A program made the position numbers and the translations under genes. Source: an uncultured Bacteroidales bacterium (lineage in GTDB: Bacteria; Bacteroidota; Bacteroidia; Bacteroidales; UBA932). Taken from it: a DNA stretch of 64,000 nt. The DNA is taken from positions 1-64,000 of the forward strand of contig UQMB01000007.1 of assembly GCA_900541925.1 (NCBI GenBank). The letters are read 5' to 3'. The notes beneath the pieces were generated by a model. That model was not told the origin of the DNA and searched no databases. It saw only the letters and a list, made by a program, of their open reading frames with translations. Below are positions 24,938 through 35,170 of this stretch, piece after piece; positions within the stretch are counted from its first letter, which is position 1, and every line of letters starts with the position of its first letter.

Positions 24938-26278
24938 ATGGCAAGGACAGTGGTATTGGGCGGAGCTGAAAGCGGCATCGGGGCCGCAGTGCTCGCAAAA
25001 GTCAAAGGATTCGACGTGTTCCTCTCCGACAGCGGAAAGATCAAGGAGGAATACGCCCGGACTCTGCGCGAATGGGACATCCCATACGAGGAGGGCGGGC
25101 ACACCGAGTCCCTCATCCTCAACGCGGACGAGGTCGTGAAAAGCCCCGGCATCCCGCAGACGGCACCGATCGTGAAGGCGCTGCGCGAGGCGGGGATAGG
25201 CATCATATCCGAAATCGAATTCGCCGGCCGCTACGACAGGGCGAAGAAAATCTGCGTCACCGGGTCCAACGGCAAGACGACGACGACCTCCCTCATCTAC
25301 TACCTCCTCAAGGAGGCAGGGCTCAACGTGGGCCTTGGCGGCAACATAGGCCAGAGCTACGCCCTCCAGGTAGCGACAGAGAAGCACGACTACTATGTCC
25401 TGGAGATAAGCAGTTTCCAGCTTGACGACTGCTACGCGTTCCGTCCGGACATCGCCATCATCACCAACATCACCCCCGACCACCTCGACCGCTACGACCA
25501 CAAGATGGAGAATTATGTCAAGGCCAAGTTCCGCATCACGCGCAACCTCAGGCCGGAAGACTGCTTCATCTTCGACTCCGACGACGCCATCACCATAGGC
25601 CACCTGAGCCGCATAGTGCTCCAGGCCAAGATGCTCCCGTTCTCCCAGGAGAAAGAGCTGGAGCAGGGCGCGTTCCTCGACGGCGACAAGATCGTGGTGC
25701 GCTACGAAGACATGAGGACCGACCTCTACCTCAAGGAGCTCGCCCTGGGCGGCAAGCACAACATCTACAACTCGATGGCCGCGGCCCTGGCCGCCAAGGC
25801 CAGCGGAATCAGCGATGAGGTCATCCGCAACTCCCTGAGGAGTTTCTCCCCTATCGAGCACAGGCTCGAACCGGTGCTCAGCGTTGGAGGGGTACTGTAT
25901 ATCAACGACTCCAAGGCCACCAACATCGACGCCGCGTGGTACGCGCTCGAATGCCAGACCCGTCCGGTCGTGTGGATAGTCGGCGGCACCGACAAGGGCA
26001 ACGACTACAGCGTCCTGGACACCCTGGTGCACGACAAGGTCAAAGCCATAGTGTGCCTGGGCAAGGACAACTCCAAGATACACGCCGCGTTCGAGGACAT
26101 CGTAGGCAAGGACAGGATATGCGACGCCCTCTCGGCCGGGGAGGCCGTGAGGAAGTCTTCGGAATTCGCCGAGGACGGAGATGTCGTGCTGCTCAGCCCG
26201 TGCTGCGCAAGCTTCGACCTCTTCAAGAACTACGAAGACAGGGGAGATCAGTTCAAGGAAGCCGTAAGACACCTGTAG
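24938..26278 (+). CDS. murD: UDP-MurNAc-L-alanine:D-glutamate ligase MurD
   Basis: This 446-residue cytosolic ligase adds D-glutamate to UDP-MurNAc-L-Ala. It begins with a Rossmann-type UDP-binding motif (VVLGGAESGIGAA), then the ATP loop CVTGSNGKTTTTSL, ISSFQLDDC, NITPDHLDRY and INDSKATNIDA. CCASFDLFKNYEDRG marks the C-terminus. It lies one base before ftsW. Confidence 0.97.
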   Translation: MARTVVLGGAESGIGAAVLAKVKGFDVFLSDSGKIKEEYARTLREWDIPYEEGGHTESLILNADEVVKSPGIPQTAPIVKALREAGIGIISEIEFAGRYDRAKKICVTGSNGKTTTTSLIYYLLKEAGLNVGLGGNIGQSYALQVATEKHDYYVLEISSFQLDDCYAFRPDIAIITNITPDHLDRYDHKMENYVKAKFRITRNLRPEDCFIFDSDDAITIGHLSRIVLQAKMLPFSQEKELEQGAFLDGDKIVVRYEDMRTDLYLKELALGGKHNIYNSMAAALAAKASGISDEVIRNSLRSFSPIEHRLEPVLSVGGVLYINDSKATNIDAAWYALECQTRPVVWIVGGTDKGNDYSVLDTLVHDKVKAIVCLGKDNSKIHAAFEDIVGKDRICDALSAGEAVRKSSEFAEDGDVVLLSPCCASFDLFKNYEDRGDQFKEAVRHL

Positions 26279-26279
26279 G

Positions 26280-27635
26280 ATGGCAGCGAAGAAGAGTTCA
26301 TTCTGGAATTTCGCGGACCGCTTTGAAGGAGACAAGGTGGTCTGGATAATCGTGCTGCTGCTCTTCCTGTTCTCCATCGTATGCATGTTCTCCTCCACCT
26401 CAAGGCTGCTCGACGAGGGAGCGACGCGGGTCGACCTCGTCAAAGAACAGTTTGTCGTGGTCCTCTTCGGACTGGCAATCATAATAGGGCTGTACAACAT
26501 CAGGAACATCAGGTTCTTCCGCTTCTTCAGCGCCTTCGGATTCGCCACATCGTTCATCCTGCTGCTGCTTCTGGACTCCAGGGTGCAGCTCCCGTTCATG
26601 CGCGCCATCGAGATCAACGGCGCCTACCGTATCCTCAAGATAGGCTCGCTGCAGGTGCATGTGTTCGAGGTGGTCAAGGTGGCGATGGTGATGTACCTGG
26701 CCTTCGCCATCGACGCGCTCAAACGCGATGCCCTCCCGCTCAAGAAGCTGAGCGAAGAGTGGAGGAAGATCATATTCATCTACGCCCCGTTCATAATCAC
26801 ATTCGTGATGATCATACCGGGCAGCAACTCCAGCGCGCTCGTGATAGGGACGATAATGCTCATCGTGATCCTGCTCGGCGGAGGCAGCGCGAGGGACATG
26901 ACTCTCCTGATACTGGCCGGCGCGGCGGCTGTGGGAATATGCGTGGGCATATACAAACTCTCGGACGGCAAGTACATGGAGCGCATCGGCACCGGCATCT
27001 CCCGAATCATGGAGAAGGATGACTGGGAGAAGCAGTTCCTCGCATCGCGCAAGGGCAGCATCGAATATCAGGAGGCGCTCGACGCGATGCGCCAGCCATA
27101 CAGCGCCAAGATAGCCATCCACGAGGGCGGCGTGCTGGGCAAAGGTCCGGGACAGAGCACCCAGAGATATGTGGTGCCCGACATCTCCGAGGACTACATG
27201 TACAGTTTCATCATAGAAGAATACGGCTTCGTCGGCGGGGTCCTGGTAATATTCCTGTATATATCACTGCTCGCCAGAGGCTCGATTATAGTGCGCAACT
27301 GCGGCAAGGACCAGTTCGCCAAGCTCGGCGTGGCCGGGCTCTGCATACTCATCTCCGGGCAGGCCTTCCTGCACATGTTCGTCAACGCGGACATAGGCCC
27401 GATGACCGGCCAGACCCTGCCGCTGATAAGCCACGGCACCAGCGCCTTCATCTGCTTCTGCATCGCATTCGGGGTGATACTCTCGTTCAGCCGCATCGCA
27501 GCCAGGCGCATAGACAAGGAGACCCGTGCGGCGGCGCCGCTCATGGAGATGCACGAGGAAGTCAGGGCCGGGCTGGACGACCTCGACGCATTCGAATCAG
27601 GGAAAATGCCAAATGACGACGATTATGGAATATAA
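26280..27635 (+). CDS. ftsW: Septal peptidoglycan polymerase FtsW
   Basis: This 451-residue SEDS-family membrane protein polymerises lipid II at the septum. It has about ten membrane helices and conserved segments GAYRILKIGSLQVHVFEVVKVAMVM, ending with GQTLPLISHGTSAF, the SEDS family signature loop. The location between murD and murG identifies it as FtsW rather than RodA. A hydrophilic C-terminal tail of about 45 residues follows the last helix. The stop overlaps the murG start. Confidence 0.95.
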   Translation: MAAKKSSFWNFADRFEGDKVVWIIVLLLFLFSIVCMFSSTSRLLDEGATRVDLVKEQFVVVLFGLAIIIGLYNIRNIRFFRFFSAFGFATSFILLLLLDSRVQLPFMRAIEINGAYRILKIGSLQVHVFEVVKVAMVMYLAFAIDALKRDALPLKKLSEEWRKIIFIYAPFIITFVMIIPGSNSSALVIGTIMLIVILLGGGSARDMTLLILAGAAAVGICVGIYKLSDGKYMERIGTGISRIMEKDDWEKQFLASRKGSIEYQEALDAMRQPYSAKIAIHEGGVLGKGPGQSTQRYVVPDISEDYMYSFIIEEYGFVGGVLVIFLYISLLARGSIIVRNCGKDQFAKLGVAGLCILISGQAFLHMFVNADIGPMTGQTLPLISHGTSAFICFCIAFGVILSFSRIAARRIDKETRAAAPLMEMHEEVRAGLDDLDAFESGKMPNDDDYGI

Positions 27636-28749
27636 GAAATTGAGAGTCATCATCAGCGGCGGAGGCACGGGAGGGCACATCTTCCCGGCCATATCCATCG
27701 CCGACAAACTCAAGGAGGTCAACCCGGAGACGGAGATACTCTTCGTCGGAGCCGAGGGCAAGATGGAGATGGAGAAAGTCCCGGCCAGGGGCTACCGCAT
27801 AGTGGGCCTGCCGGTGGCGGGGCTCCAGCGCAAACTCAGCCCCAAGAACATCGCCGAAGACCTCAAGCTGCCTTTCAAGCTGGCCGCGAGCCTGCGCAAG
27901 GCCGGCAAGGTGATAGACGAATTCAAGCCGGACATAGCCATCGGAGTCGGCGGATACGCCTCCGCTCCCCTGCTGTGGCAGGCGACACGCAAGGGAATAC
28001 CTTCCCTGATACAGGAGCAGAACAGTTTCGCCGGCCTCACGAACAAGATTCTCGCGAAAAGGGTCGGATGCATCTGCGTGGCATACGACGGGATGGAGAA
28101 GTTCTTCCCGGCGGACAAGATAGTGTTCAGCGGCAACCCGATACGCTCCGTGATACATCCTTACTCCGAGGCTGACAAGGCGGAGGGGTTGGAGTTCTAC
28201 GGGCTCGACCCGGACAAGAAGCACATCCTCCTCACCGGAGGAAGCCTCGGGAGCGGTACGCTCAACGCCGCCGTGCGCGGCTGGATATCTGCGGGCTGCC
28301 CTGGGGGCGAAGGCGTGCAGCTGCTGTGGCAATGCGGCAAATACTACAAAGCCGGCATCGACAGCTTCATGGCCGGCAAGGAGTGCCCGGACATACGCTA
28401 CAGCGACTTCATCGCCAGGATGGACCTGGCCTATGCAATGGCCGACGTGGTGATAAGCCGCTCCGGGGCGTCGTCAATCTCAGAACTCTGCGCCGCGCAC
28501 AAGGCCGCCGTGTTCGTGCCGTCCCCCAATGTGGCCGAAGACCACCAGACGCACAACGCCATGGCCCTCGTGAGCAAGGACGCAGCCCTGATGGTCAAGG
28601 ACAGCGAGGCCGTGGAGAAACTGATGCCGACAGCGCTCGGACTGGTGCGCGACAGCGGCAAGATAGCTGAAATGGAGAAGAACGCTGGCGCCCTCGCGAA
28701 GATGGACGCCGCACAGACAATAATCGGAGAAGTCTACAAACTGGTATGA
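27613..28749 (+). CDS. murG: Lipid II synthase MurG
   Basis: This 378-residue GT28 glycosyltransferase adds GlcNAc to lipid I at the inner membrane face. The N-terminal loop SGGGTGGHIFPAISIAD and the LTGGSLGSGTLNAAV and SRSGASSISEL motifs are characteristic, and PSPNVAEDHQTHNA is the UDP-GlcNAc site. I placed the start at ATG 27613, overlapping ftsW by 23 bases; ATG 27625 would remove four residues and is equally possible. The stop overlaps murC by four bases. Confidence 0.95.
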   Translation: MTTIMEYKKLRVIISGGGTGGHIFPAISIADKLKEVNPETEILFVGAEGKMEMEKVPARGYRIVGLPVAGLQRKLSPKNIAEDLKLPFKLAASLRKAGKVIDEFKPDIAIGVGGYASAPLLWQATRKGIPSLIQEQNSFAGLTNKILAKRVGCICVAYDGMEKFFPADKIVFSGNPIRSVIHPYSEADKAEGLEFYGLDPDKKHILLTGGSLGSGTLNAAVRGWISAGCPGGEGVQLLWQCGKYYKAGIDSFMAGKECPDIRYSDFIARMDLAYAMADVVISRSGASSISELCAAHKAAVFVPSPNVAEDHQTHNAMALVSKDAALMVKDSEAVEKLMPTALGLVRDSGKIAEMEKNAGALAKMDAAQTIIGEVYKLV

Positions 28750-30098
28750 AATACAAGAACATATACTTTATCGGGATAGGCGGCATAGGGATGAGCGCCA
28801 TCGCGAGGTTCTGCAAGTTCAAGGGCTGCGCGGTGAGCGGCTACGACAGGACCCGTTCGGAACTGACGGACAAGCTGTCCGAAGAAGGGATAGCCGTGCA
28901 CTACACCGACGACCCGTCCTTCATCCCCGGCGATGTCAACGACACTCTCGTGATATACACCCCCGCCGTACCGGACGACATGGGAGAACTGGTCTATGCC
29001 AGAGAGCACGGATACCATGTCCTCAAACGCTCGCAGATGCTCGGCGAGCTGACGCGCGGAGAGACCTGTCTGGCAGTGGCCGGCACTCACGGCAAGACCA
29101 CCACGTCAACCCTTGTCGCGCACATCCTCACGGAGAGCGGCATGGGCTGCTCTGCCTTCCTCGGCGGCATCTCCCGCAACTACGGGACGAACATGCTCGT
29201 CAGCGAGACGCCTACGGTGGTCGTCGAGGCCGACGAGTTCGACCGTTCCTTCCTGCAGCTCCACCCGGCCATAGCCGCCATCACGGCAATGGACGCCGAC
29301 CATCTGGACATCTACGGAGACCTTGAGCATGTGCAGGAGGCCTTCAGACAGTTCGCCTCACAGGTCAGCGAGACCCTGATCCTCAAGCTCGGCCTGCCGG
29401 TGAGCGAAGAGGACACGCACGCCAAGATTTTCACTTATCACCTCGACGCCGCGGCGGCCGACTTCCACTGCGCGGACCTCACGCTCGGCGCGGACGGGCA
29501 CTACAGCTACGACCTCGTATATCCGGGCGGAGTGCTGAGCGACATCAGGGTCGGGGCCATCGGCAAGGTCAATGTGGAGAACAGCATAGCCGCCGCCGCG
29601 ATCTGCCTCTGCTACGGGCTCGACGCACAGAAGGTCCGTCACGCGATAGGCAGTTTCGAGGGAGCGCGGAGAAGGCTTGAGCTCCACTTCAACAGCGGCG
29701 GCGTGACCTACATAGACGACTACGCCCACCATCCGGCGGAACTCGCCAGCGCCATCTCCTCGATAAAGGGAATATTCCCGCAGCACAAGATCACAGGGAT
29801 CTTCCAGCCCCATCTATACACCCGCACGAGAGACTTCGCGCCGGAGTTCGCGCGTGCGCTGAGCCAGCTGGACAAACTGATCCTTCTGGACATCTACCCG
29901 GCGAGGGAAGAGCCGCTGCCGGGCGTGACATCGGAAATCATATTCAAGGATGTCACCTGTCCGGAGAAAGTCCTGCTCACCAAGGCGGAGCTGATGCCTT
30001 ACCTTGAGCACGAGGACATCGACGTGCTCGTGACCCTCGGGGCCGGGGACATCGACCGCTTCGTCCCGCAGATAACCGGAATGCTTGAGAAGAGATGA
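28746..30098 (+). CDS. murC: UDP-MurNAc-L-alanine ligase MurC
   Basis: This 450-residue cytosolic ligase adds L-alanine to UDP-MurNAc, the first peptide step. It starts IYFIGIGGIGMSAIARF, then the ATP loop AGTHGKTTTSTLVAH, VVEADEFDRSFLQL and DYAHHPAELASAI with FQPHLYTRTRDF, all MurC-specific. It overlaps murG and ftsQ by four bases (ATGA). Confidence 0.97.
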   Translation: MKYKNIYFIGIGGIGMSAIARFCKFKGCAVSGYDRTRSELTDKLSEEGIAVHYTDDPSFIPGDVNDTLVIYTPAVPDDMGELVYAREHGYHVLKRSQMLGELTRGETCLAVAGTHGKTTTSTLVAHILTESGMGCSAFLGGISRNYGTNMLVSETPTVVVEADEFDRSFLQLHPAIAAITAMDADHLDIYGDLEHVQEAFRQFASQVSETLILKLGLPVSEEDTHAKIFTYHLDAAAADFHCADLTLGADGHYSYDLVYPGGVLSDIRVGAIGKVNVENSIAAAAICLCYGLDAQKVRHAIGSFEGARRRLELHFNSGGVTYIDDYAHHPAELASAISSIKGIFPQHKITGIFQPHLYTRTRDFAPEFARALSQLDKLILLDIYPAREEPLPGVTSEIIFKDVTCPEKVLLTKAELMPYLEHEDIDVLVTLGAGDIDRFVPQITGMLEKR

Positions 30099-30880
30099 AC
30101 CGTACCGTCCGCCTGATAACAGCTTCCATCCTGGCCGCCGCGCTCTGCACGGGGCTGGGCTTCCTGGTGCACGCCACCCGGGAGGACAGGTTGAAGCTCA
30201 GCTGCAGCCGTCTGGAAGTCCACTTCAAGGACAGTCTCAAGTTCGTCACCAAAAACGACATCAAAGGCTATCTGGACAGCCGCTACGGCAACTACATCGG
30301 GCAACGGCTGGACAGCGTGGACCTGTCAAGGATCGAGAAACTCATCGAGAGCAGGAGCGCCGTCCTCAAAAGCGAGGCCTGGACCACCTCGGACGGCACC
30401 CTGCACATAAGCATCACCCAGAGAGCGCCGGTAATGAGATTCCAGGACGGGGAGAAGGGCTTCTACATAGCCTCCAACGGATACATCTTCCCTCTGCACA
30501 AGTCCTACACGGCCGCAGTGCGCACAATCAACGGCGACATACCGGTCAATGTGCCGGACGGATACAAGGGGGAAGCCCCTACCGCGGAGGAAAGGGCCTG
30601 GCTGTGCTCCATGCTGGAGATGAACAGGATAATCGAGTCCTCAAGGACCTGGAGGAACATCACTGACAGCATCTTCGTCAACTCCGGCGGGGACGTGGTG
30701 CTCAGGATGAGCCGCGGCGACGAGCTCTTCATACTCGGGAAACCGCACTCTCTCAAAGAGAAATTCGCGGGAATTGAGAAATATTATGACTACATTGCAC
30801 CCTCTGTGGATGAGGGTCATTATAAGACAGTAAACTTAAAATACAGGAGACAAATAATATGCAGACAGAAAGATACATAG
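30095..30880 (+). CDS. ftsQ: Cell division protein FtsQ/DivIB
   Basis: This 261-residue bitopic protein has one N-terminal membrane helix (about 7-25), a POTRA-like segment and a periplasmic beta domain. FVTKNDIKGYLDSRYGN and SRSAVLKSEAWTTSDGTLHISITQRAPVMR-type strands fit FtsQ, split here by length only. FtsQ recruits FtsL and DivIC to the divisome. Divergence from proteobacterial FtsQ is typical; the gene order confirms it. Its end overlaps ftsA by 22 bases. Confidence 0.9.
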   Translation: MNRTVRLITASILAAALCTGLGFLVHATREDRLKLSCSRLEVHFKDSLKFVTKNDIKGYLDSRYGNYIGQRLDSVDLSRIEKLIESRSAVLKSEAWTTSDGTLHISITQRAPVMRFQDGEKGFYIASNGYIFPLHKSYTAAVRTINGDIPVNVPDGYKGEAPTAEERAWLCSMLEMNRIIESSRTWRNITDSIFVNSGGDVVLRMSRGDELFILGKPHSLKEKFAGIEKYYDYIAPSVDEGHYKTVNLKYRRQIICRQKDT

Positions 30881-32289
30881 CGGCCACGGACCTGGGCACC
30901 TCGAAGATAGCGCTCAGCGTCGCCAAGGTGGACGGGGAGGATGTGCAGATCATCTACTACAAGGAAGTGCCGTCCGACGGCATCCGCTACAGCTGCGTAT
31001 TCGCACCGAAGAGGGCCGCGACGGCTCTGGAGAAAGTCATAAGGGATGCCGAGGACGAGCTAGGAATCAAGATATTGCAGCTCGTCACGGGACTCCCCCG
31101 CTACAGTATACGCCAGGAGTCGGCCAGTGCGATGATGAGCCGCAGCGACCCGTACTCCTGTATCTCCCGCGAGGAGATCAACAACCTCAAGAGCCTCGCC
31201 ATCGACAGCTACCCGCTCGAAGATGAGGTCAAGGAGGAGATTTATGGAGCCGTGGCCCAGTCCTTCTCCGCGGACGACGACCTCGTGTGCGCCAGCGAAG
31301 ATGACGTGACAGGCGTCACGGCGGAGAATCTCGAAGGCAACTTCAAGATATTCATCGGCTCCAAGAAAGCCTCTTCAGACCTTGACACAATGCTCAACTT
31401 CACCGGCATAGCTCCGGCACGCAAGGTGTTCATCCCTACGGCCGTGGCCCAGGCGGTGCTGACTGAAGCCGAGAAGGAGAACGGCGTGGCCCTCGTGGAA
31501 ATCGGGGCCGGCGTGACTTCGCTCACCATCTACAAGGGCGGCCTGCTCAGGCATTACTCATCGATTCCTTTCGGCGGCAAGAGCGTGACGGCCGACATCA
31601 AATACGAGTGCGGATTCACTGAGCGCCTCGCCGAGAACATCAAGCTGGCCTACGGGGCCTGCGAGCCGGACAAACTCCAGTCCCTGAGCGAGAAAGTAAT
31701 CCAGATCAACGACGACGAGAACGGCACCTACGAGCAGCTCCCGGTCAAATACCTCTCGGAAATCATCAACTGCCGCGCCAAGGAAATCATCGACGCCGTG
31801 CTCTTCCAGATACAGGAGAGCGGATTCGCGGACAATCTCCGCAACGGCATCGTCCTCACCGGCGGCGGCGCGGACCTGGTGAATTTCGCCAACCTGTTCA
31901 AGGACATGTCCGGATATGTGGTGCGCACCGGATATCCGCGCACCCGCAAGTTCAGTTCCGGCGGCTGCGCCGGCGTGACGGAGACTTCCGCGGCGGCTAC
32001 CGTAGGTATGATACTTGAAGCGAAAAGAGACGCCCTCCTCAACTGCATCGACGAGGCTCCGGCCCCGGCGGAGACAGAAGAGCCGGCTCTCGACAGCGAG
32101 GGCAAGGGAGAGCTCTTCGAGGGGCACGACGTCTCCGGGGAGGTCATAACCCCCAACCCGAAGAAAAAGAAGAAGGAGAGCAACAAGGACAGGATCACCT
32201 GGACCTCCCTGATACGCAAGAAGGCAGGTTCAAAACTCGAAAAAGTGTTTGACGAGACGGTGGGCAACCTCTTCGACTCCATGAATTAA
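30859..32289 (+). CDS. ftsA: Cell division protein FtsA
   Basis: This 476-residue actin-like ATPase tethers FtsZ to the membrane. The N-terminal phosphate loop is ATDLGTSKIALSVAK. VALVEIGAGVTSLTIYKGG and the second phosphate loop ITGGGADL-like segment (IVLTGGGADLVNF) follow. A Glu/Pro-rich linker of about 50 residues and a Lys-rich patch precede a C-terminal amphipathic helix (SLIRKKAGSKLEKVFDE), the usual membrane anchor. A GGAGACA sequence precedes the ATG. ftsZ starts 14 bases downstream. Confidence 0.96.
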   Translation: MQTERYIAATDLGTSKIALSVAKVDGEDVQIIYYKEVPSDGIRYSCVFAPKRAATALEKVIRDAEDELGIKILQLVTGLPRYSIRQESASAMMSRSDPYSCISREEINNLKSLAIDSYPLEDEVKEEIYGAVAQSFSADDDLVCASEDDVTGVTAENLEGNFKIFIGSKKASSDLDTMLNFTGIAPARKVFIPTAVAQAVLTEAEKENGVALVEIGAGVTSLTIYKGGLLRHYSSIPFGGKSVTADIKYECGFTERLAENIKLAYGACEPDKLQSLSEKVIQINDDENGTYEQLPVKYLSEIINCRAKEIIDAVLFQIQESGFADNLRNGIVLTGGGADLVNFANLFKDMSGYVVRTGYPRTRKFSSGGCAGVTETSAAATVGMILEAKRDALLNCIDEAPAPAETEEPALDSEGKGELFEGHDVSGEVITPNPKKKKKESNKDRITWTSLIRKKAGSKLEKVFDETVGNLFDSMN

Positions 32290-32303
32290 AAGAAGACAGA
32301 AAT

Positions 32304-33548
32304 ATGGAAGACACAATGATCGACGCCATCACCCCAAGCGACTGGGTGACATCAGACGACATCATCAAGGTGCTCGGCATCGGCGGAGGCGGCTGTAACG
32401 CCGTCAGCTACATGTACCGCCAAGGCATCAAGGGGTGCAGCTTCGTGGTGTGCAACACCGACTCGCAGGCACTCCGGTGCAGTCCTGTCCCGACCCAGAT
32501 ACAGATGGGACGCGGGCTCGGAGCCGGCACCAACCCTATCAACGGACGCAACGCGGCGATAGAGAGCCAGGAGCAGATAGAGAAGACAGTGCTCGACACC
32601 CACACCAAGATGCTCTTCATCACGGCCGGCATGGGCGGCGGCACCGGTACCGGAGCCGCACCTGTCATAGCCAAGATGTCCAAGGACAAGGGCATCCTGA
32701 CCGTGGCCGTGGTCACCCTCCCCTTCCTCAACGAAGGCAACGAAGCCCTCTCCAGGGCGATAGACGGCATCCACGAGCTCGAGAAGAACGTGGACAGCCT
32801 GCTGATAATCAACAACGAGAAGCTCCACGAATACTACGGCAACCAGCTCATCCAGGACGCCTTCCCGCAGGCTGACGAGGTGCTCGCCACAGCCGTGAGA
32901 GGCATAGTGGAAATCATCAAGCAGTCCGGCTACATCAATGTGGACTTCAAGGATGTGGAGACAATGATGAAGGACAGCGGCATGGCCCTGATGGGTTGCG
33001 GGACAGGCTCCGGCAAGGACCGCATCGAGACCGCCGTCAAGGCGGCCTTCGAGTCGCCTCTGCTCAACGACTTCGACCTCAAGACGGCCAAGAAAGTGCT
33101 CATCAACATCTCCTGCGGCAAGAACGACCAAGGCCTGACGATGGACGACCTCAACAACATCAACGCCAAGATAGACGAATACACCGGCCGCGCCAACAAC
33201 TTCAAGCGCGGACTCATCTGGGACGACAACCCGGAGATCGGGGACACCATACGCATAACCTCGATCGTGACGGGGCTGCGCTTCTCAGATGTGATCGGCC
33301 CGTCCCGCGACATGGGCAACTACATCATGATCAACAAGGACTTCGTCTACGACAAGAACTCGGCCGCCCGCGAGGACGGGGTATCCCTCCCGCCGGACAG
33401 CAGTTCCCAGCAGATAGGCTTCAACACAAAGAGCAACGTACGCAAGTTCAACTACGACCCGGACAACAAGCCTGTCCTGATAGTGGCCAAGGGAGAGCAG
33501 CTCTCCGAACTTGAGAATGTACCGGCAATAAGAAGAATACAAAGATGA
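32304..33548 (+). CDS. ftsZ: Cell division GTPase FtsZ
   Basis: This 414-residue tubulin homologue forms the Z ring. GIGGGGCNAVSYM and the GTP signature AGMGGGTGTGAAP are intact, with the T7 loop NVDFKDVETMM. The C-terminal linker is about 70 residues and ends in LENVPAIRRIQR, the conserved peptide that binds FtsA. Its TGA overlaps the gltX ATG (ATGA). Confidence 0.98.
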   Translation: MEDTMIDAITPSDWVTSDDIIKVLGIGGGGCNAVSYMYRQGIKGCSFVVCNTDSQALRCSPVPTQIQMGRGLGAGTNPINGRNAAIESQEQIEKTVLDTHTKMLFITAGMGGGTGTGAAPVIAKMSKDKGILTVAVVTLPFLNEGNEALSRAIDGIHELEKNVDSLLIINNEKLHEYYGNQLIQDAFPQADEVLATAVRGIVEIIKQSGYINVDFKDVETMMKDSGMALMGCGTGSGKDRIETAVKAAFESPLLNDFDLKTAKKVLINISCGKNDQGLTMDDLNNINAKIDEYTGRANNFKRGLIWDDNPEIGDTIRITSIVTGLRFSDVIGPSRDMGNYIMINKDFVYDKNSAAREDGVSLPPDSSSQQIGFNTKSNVRKFNYDPDNKPVLIVAKGEQLSELENVPAIRRIQR

Positions 33549-35170
33549 GAAGGACAAGAGTAAGATTCGCGCCGTCTCCCACTGGCCCGCTGCACATGGG
33601 CGGGGTCAGGACAGCGCTCTACAACTACCTGTATGCCAAGAAGAACGGAGGCGATTTCATCCTCCGCATAGAAGACACTGACTCGCAGCGCTTCGTCCCC
33701 GGGGCGGAGCAGTACATAATCGATTCGCTCCGCTGGTGCGGCATCATCCCCGATGAGGGGGTCGACGAGAACGGCAAAGTGGTCGAGACCCCGTCGGAGA
33801 AGCACCCGCACGCCCCATACAGGCAGAGCCAGCGCAAGGACATCTACCGCAGATATGCCGAGCAGCTCGTGGAGAGCGGATGGGCATACTACGCTTTCGA
33901 CACGCCGGAAGACCTTGAACTGATGCGCTCCCGCAGCGAGAACGCCGGAGTCACCTTCATCTACAACCATCAGACAAGAGCCCGGATGCAGAACTCCCTC
34001 TCGCTCCCGGCAGAACAGGTGGAAGAGATGCTCCGGACACGCACCGACTGGACGATAAGGTTCAAGATGCCGGAAGACATGACCGTGGAGATGGACGACC
34101 TCATCAGGGGCCACATCGAGGTCAACACTTCCACACTCGATGACAAGGTGCTCTGGAAGAGGGCCGACGAACTCCCGACATATCATCTGGCCAACATCGT
34201 GGACGACCACCTGATGGAGATCACGGAAGTGATCCGTGGAGAGGAGTGGCTCCCGTCACTGCCTCTGCACTATCTTCTCTACAGGGCCTTCGGCTGGGAA
34301 GAGACCATGCCGAGATTCGCCCACCTGCCGCTGCTGCTCAAACCTGTCGGCAACGGCAAGCTCAGCAAGCGCGACGGTGACAAGATGGGATTCCCTGTAT
34401 TCCCGCTCGCATGGACCAATGCCGAGGGCGAGACATCACGAGGATACCGCGAGGACGGTTATTTCCCGGACGCGTTCGTCAACATGCTCGCGATGCTCGG
34501 CTGGAACCCGGGCACGGAGCAGGAGCTTTTCACAATGCCGGAGCTCATCCAGGCCTTCTCTCTGGAGAAAGTCGGCAAAGCCGGAGCCAAGTTCAACCCG
34601 GAGAAAGCCAAGTGGTTCAACAAGGAATATCTCAGGTCCAAGCCAGACGAGGAGCTTGCGGACCTGTTCATCCCTATGCTCGAAGAGAAAGGACTCAATG
34701 TCGAGCGCGACTATGTGACGTCCGTCATCGCCCTCACGAAGGACAGGGCCACTTTTGTCAAGGATTTCTGGGACATCGCGGCCTGTCTGTTCATAGCCCC
34801 GTCGGAATATGCGCGTTATGGAGTCAAGGCGGGAGCGACCGGCGCTAAGCCGCAGAACGGAAGGCCGGCAGACCCTCGCGCCAAGGTCTATGACGACAGC
34901 CTCACGGCGCCGTTCCTCGCCAAGGACGTGGACAAGTTCTGGAAAGCCGACATCTACGAAGATGCCCTGAGGGCCGTGGAGAACTCCGACGCGGACACCC
35001 TTGAGGAATACATCCGCGCGGAAGGCATGCCGATAGGCAAGGTGATGAACTGCATACGCCTCGCGCTCACAGGCTCGTCAAGCGGGCTCGGCATCCACGA
35101 CATCATGAGCCTCATCGGCAAGGGCGAAACCCTCAGCCGCCTCCACTACATCAAGGAGCGGCTGGGATAG
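33545..35170 (+). CDS. gltX: Glutamyl-tRNA synthetase
   Basis: This 541-residue class I synthetase charges tRNA-Glu. It has the HIGH-type motif in FAPSPTGPLHMGGVRTALYN, ILRIEDTDSQR and the KMSKS-type loop GKLSKRDGDKMG, followed by the helical anticodon-binding region. It is longer than E. coli GltX (about 470), as is usual in Bacteroidota. The ATGA overlap with ftsZ ties it to the dcw transcript. The 125 bases after its stop show only a weak stem (35227-35232 with 35240-35245) and no convincing T-run. Confidence 0.97.
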   Translation: MRRTRVRFAPSPTGPLHMGGVRTALYNYLYAKKNGGDFILRIEDTDSQRFVPGAEQYIIDSLRWCGIIPDEGVDENGKVVETPSEKHPHAPYRQSQRKDIYRRYAEQLVESGWAYYAFDTPEDLELMRSRSENAGVTFIYNHQTRARMQNSLSLPAEQVEEMLRTRTDWTIRFKMPEDMTVEMDDLIRGHIEVNTSTLDDKVLWKRADELPTYHLANIVDDHLMEITEVIRGEEWLPSLPLHYLLYRAFGWEETMPRFAHLPLLLKPVGNGKLSKRDGDKMGFPVFPLAWTNAEGETSRGYREDGYFPDAFVNMLAMLGWNPGTEQELFTMPELIQAFSLEKVGKAGAKFNPEKAKWFNKEYLRSKPDEELADLFIPMLEEKGLNVERDYVTSVIALTKDRATFVKDFWDIAACLFIAPSEYARYGVKAGATGAKPQNGRPADPRAKVYDDSLTAPFLAKDVDKFWKADIYEDALRAVENSDADTLEEYIRAEGMPIGKVMNCIRLALTGSSSGLGIHDIMSLIGKGETLSRLHYIKERLG

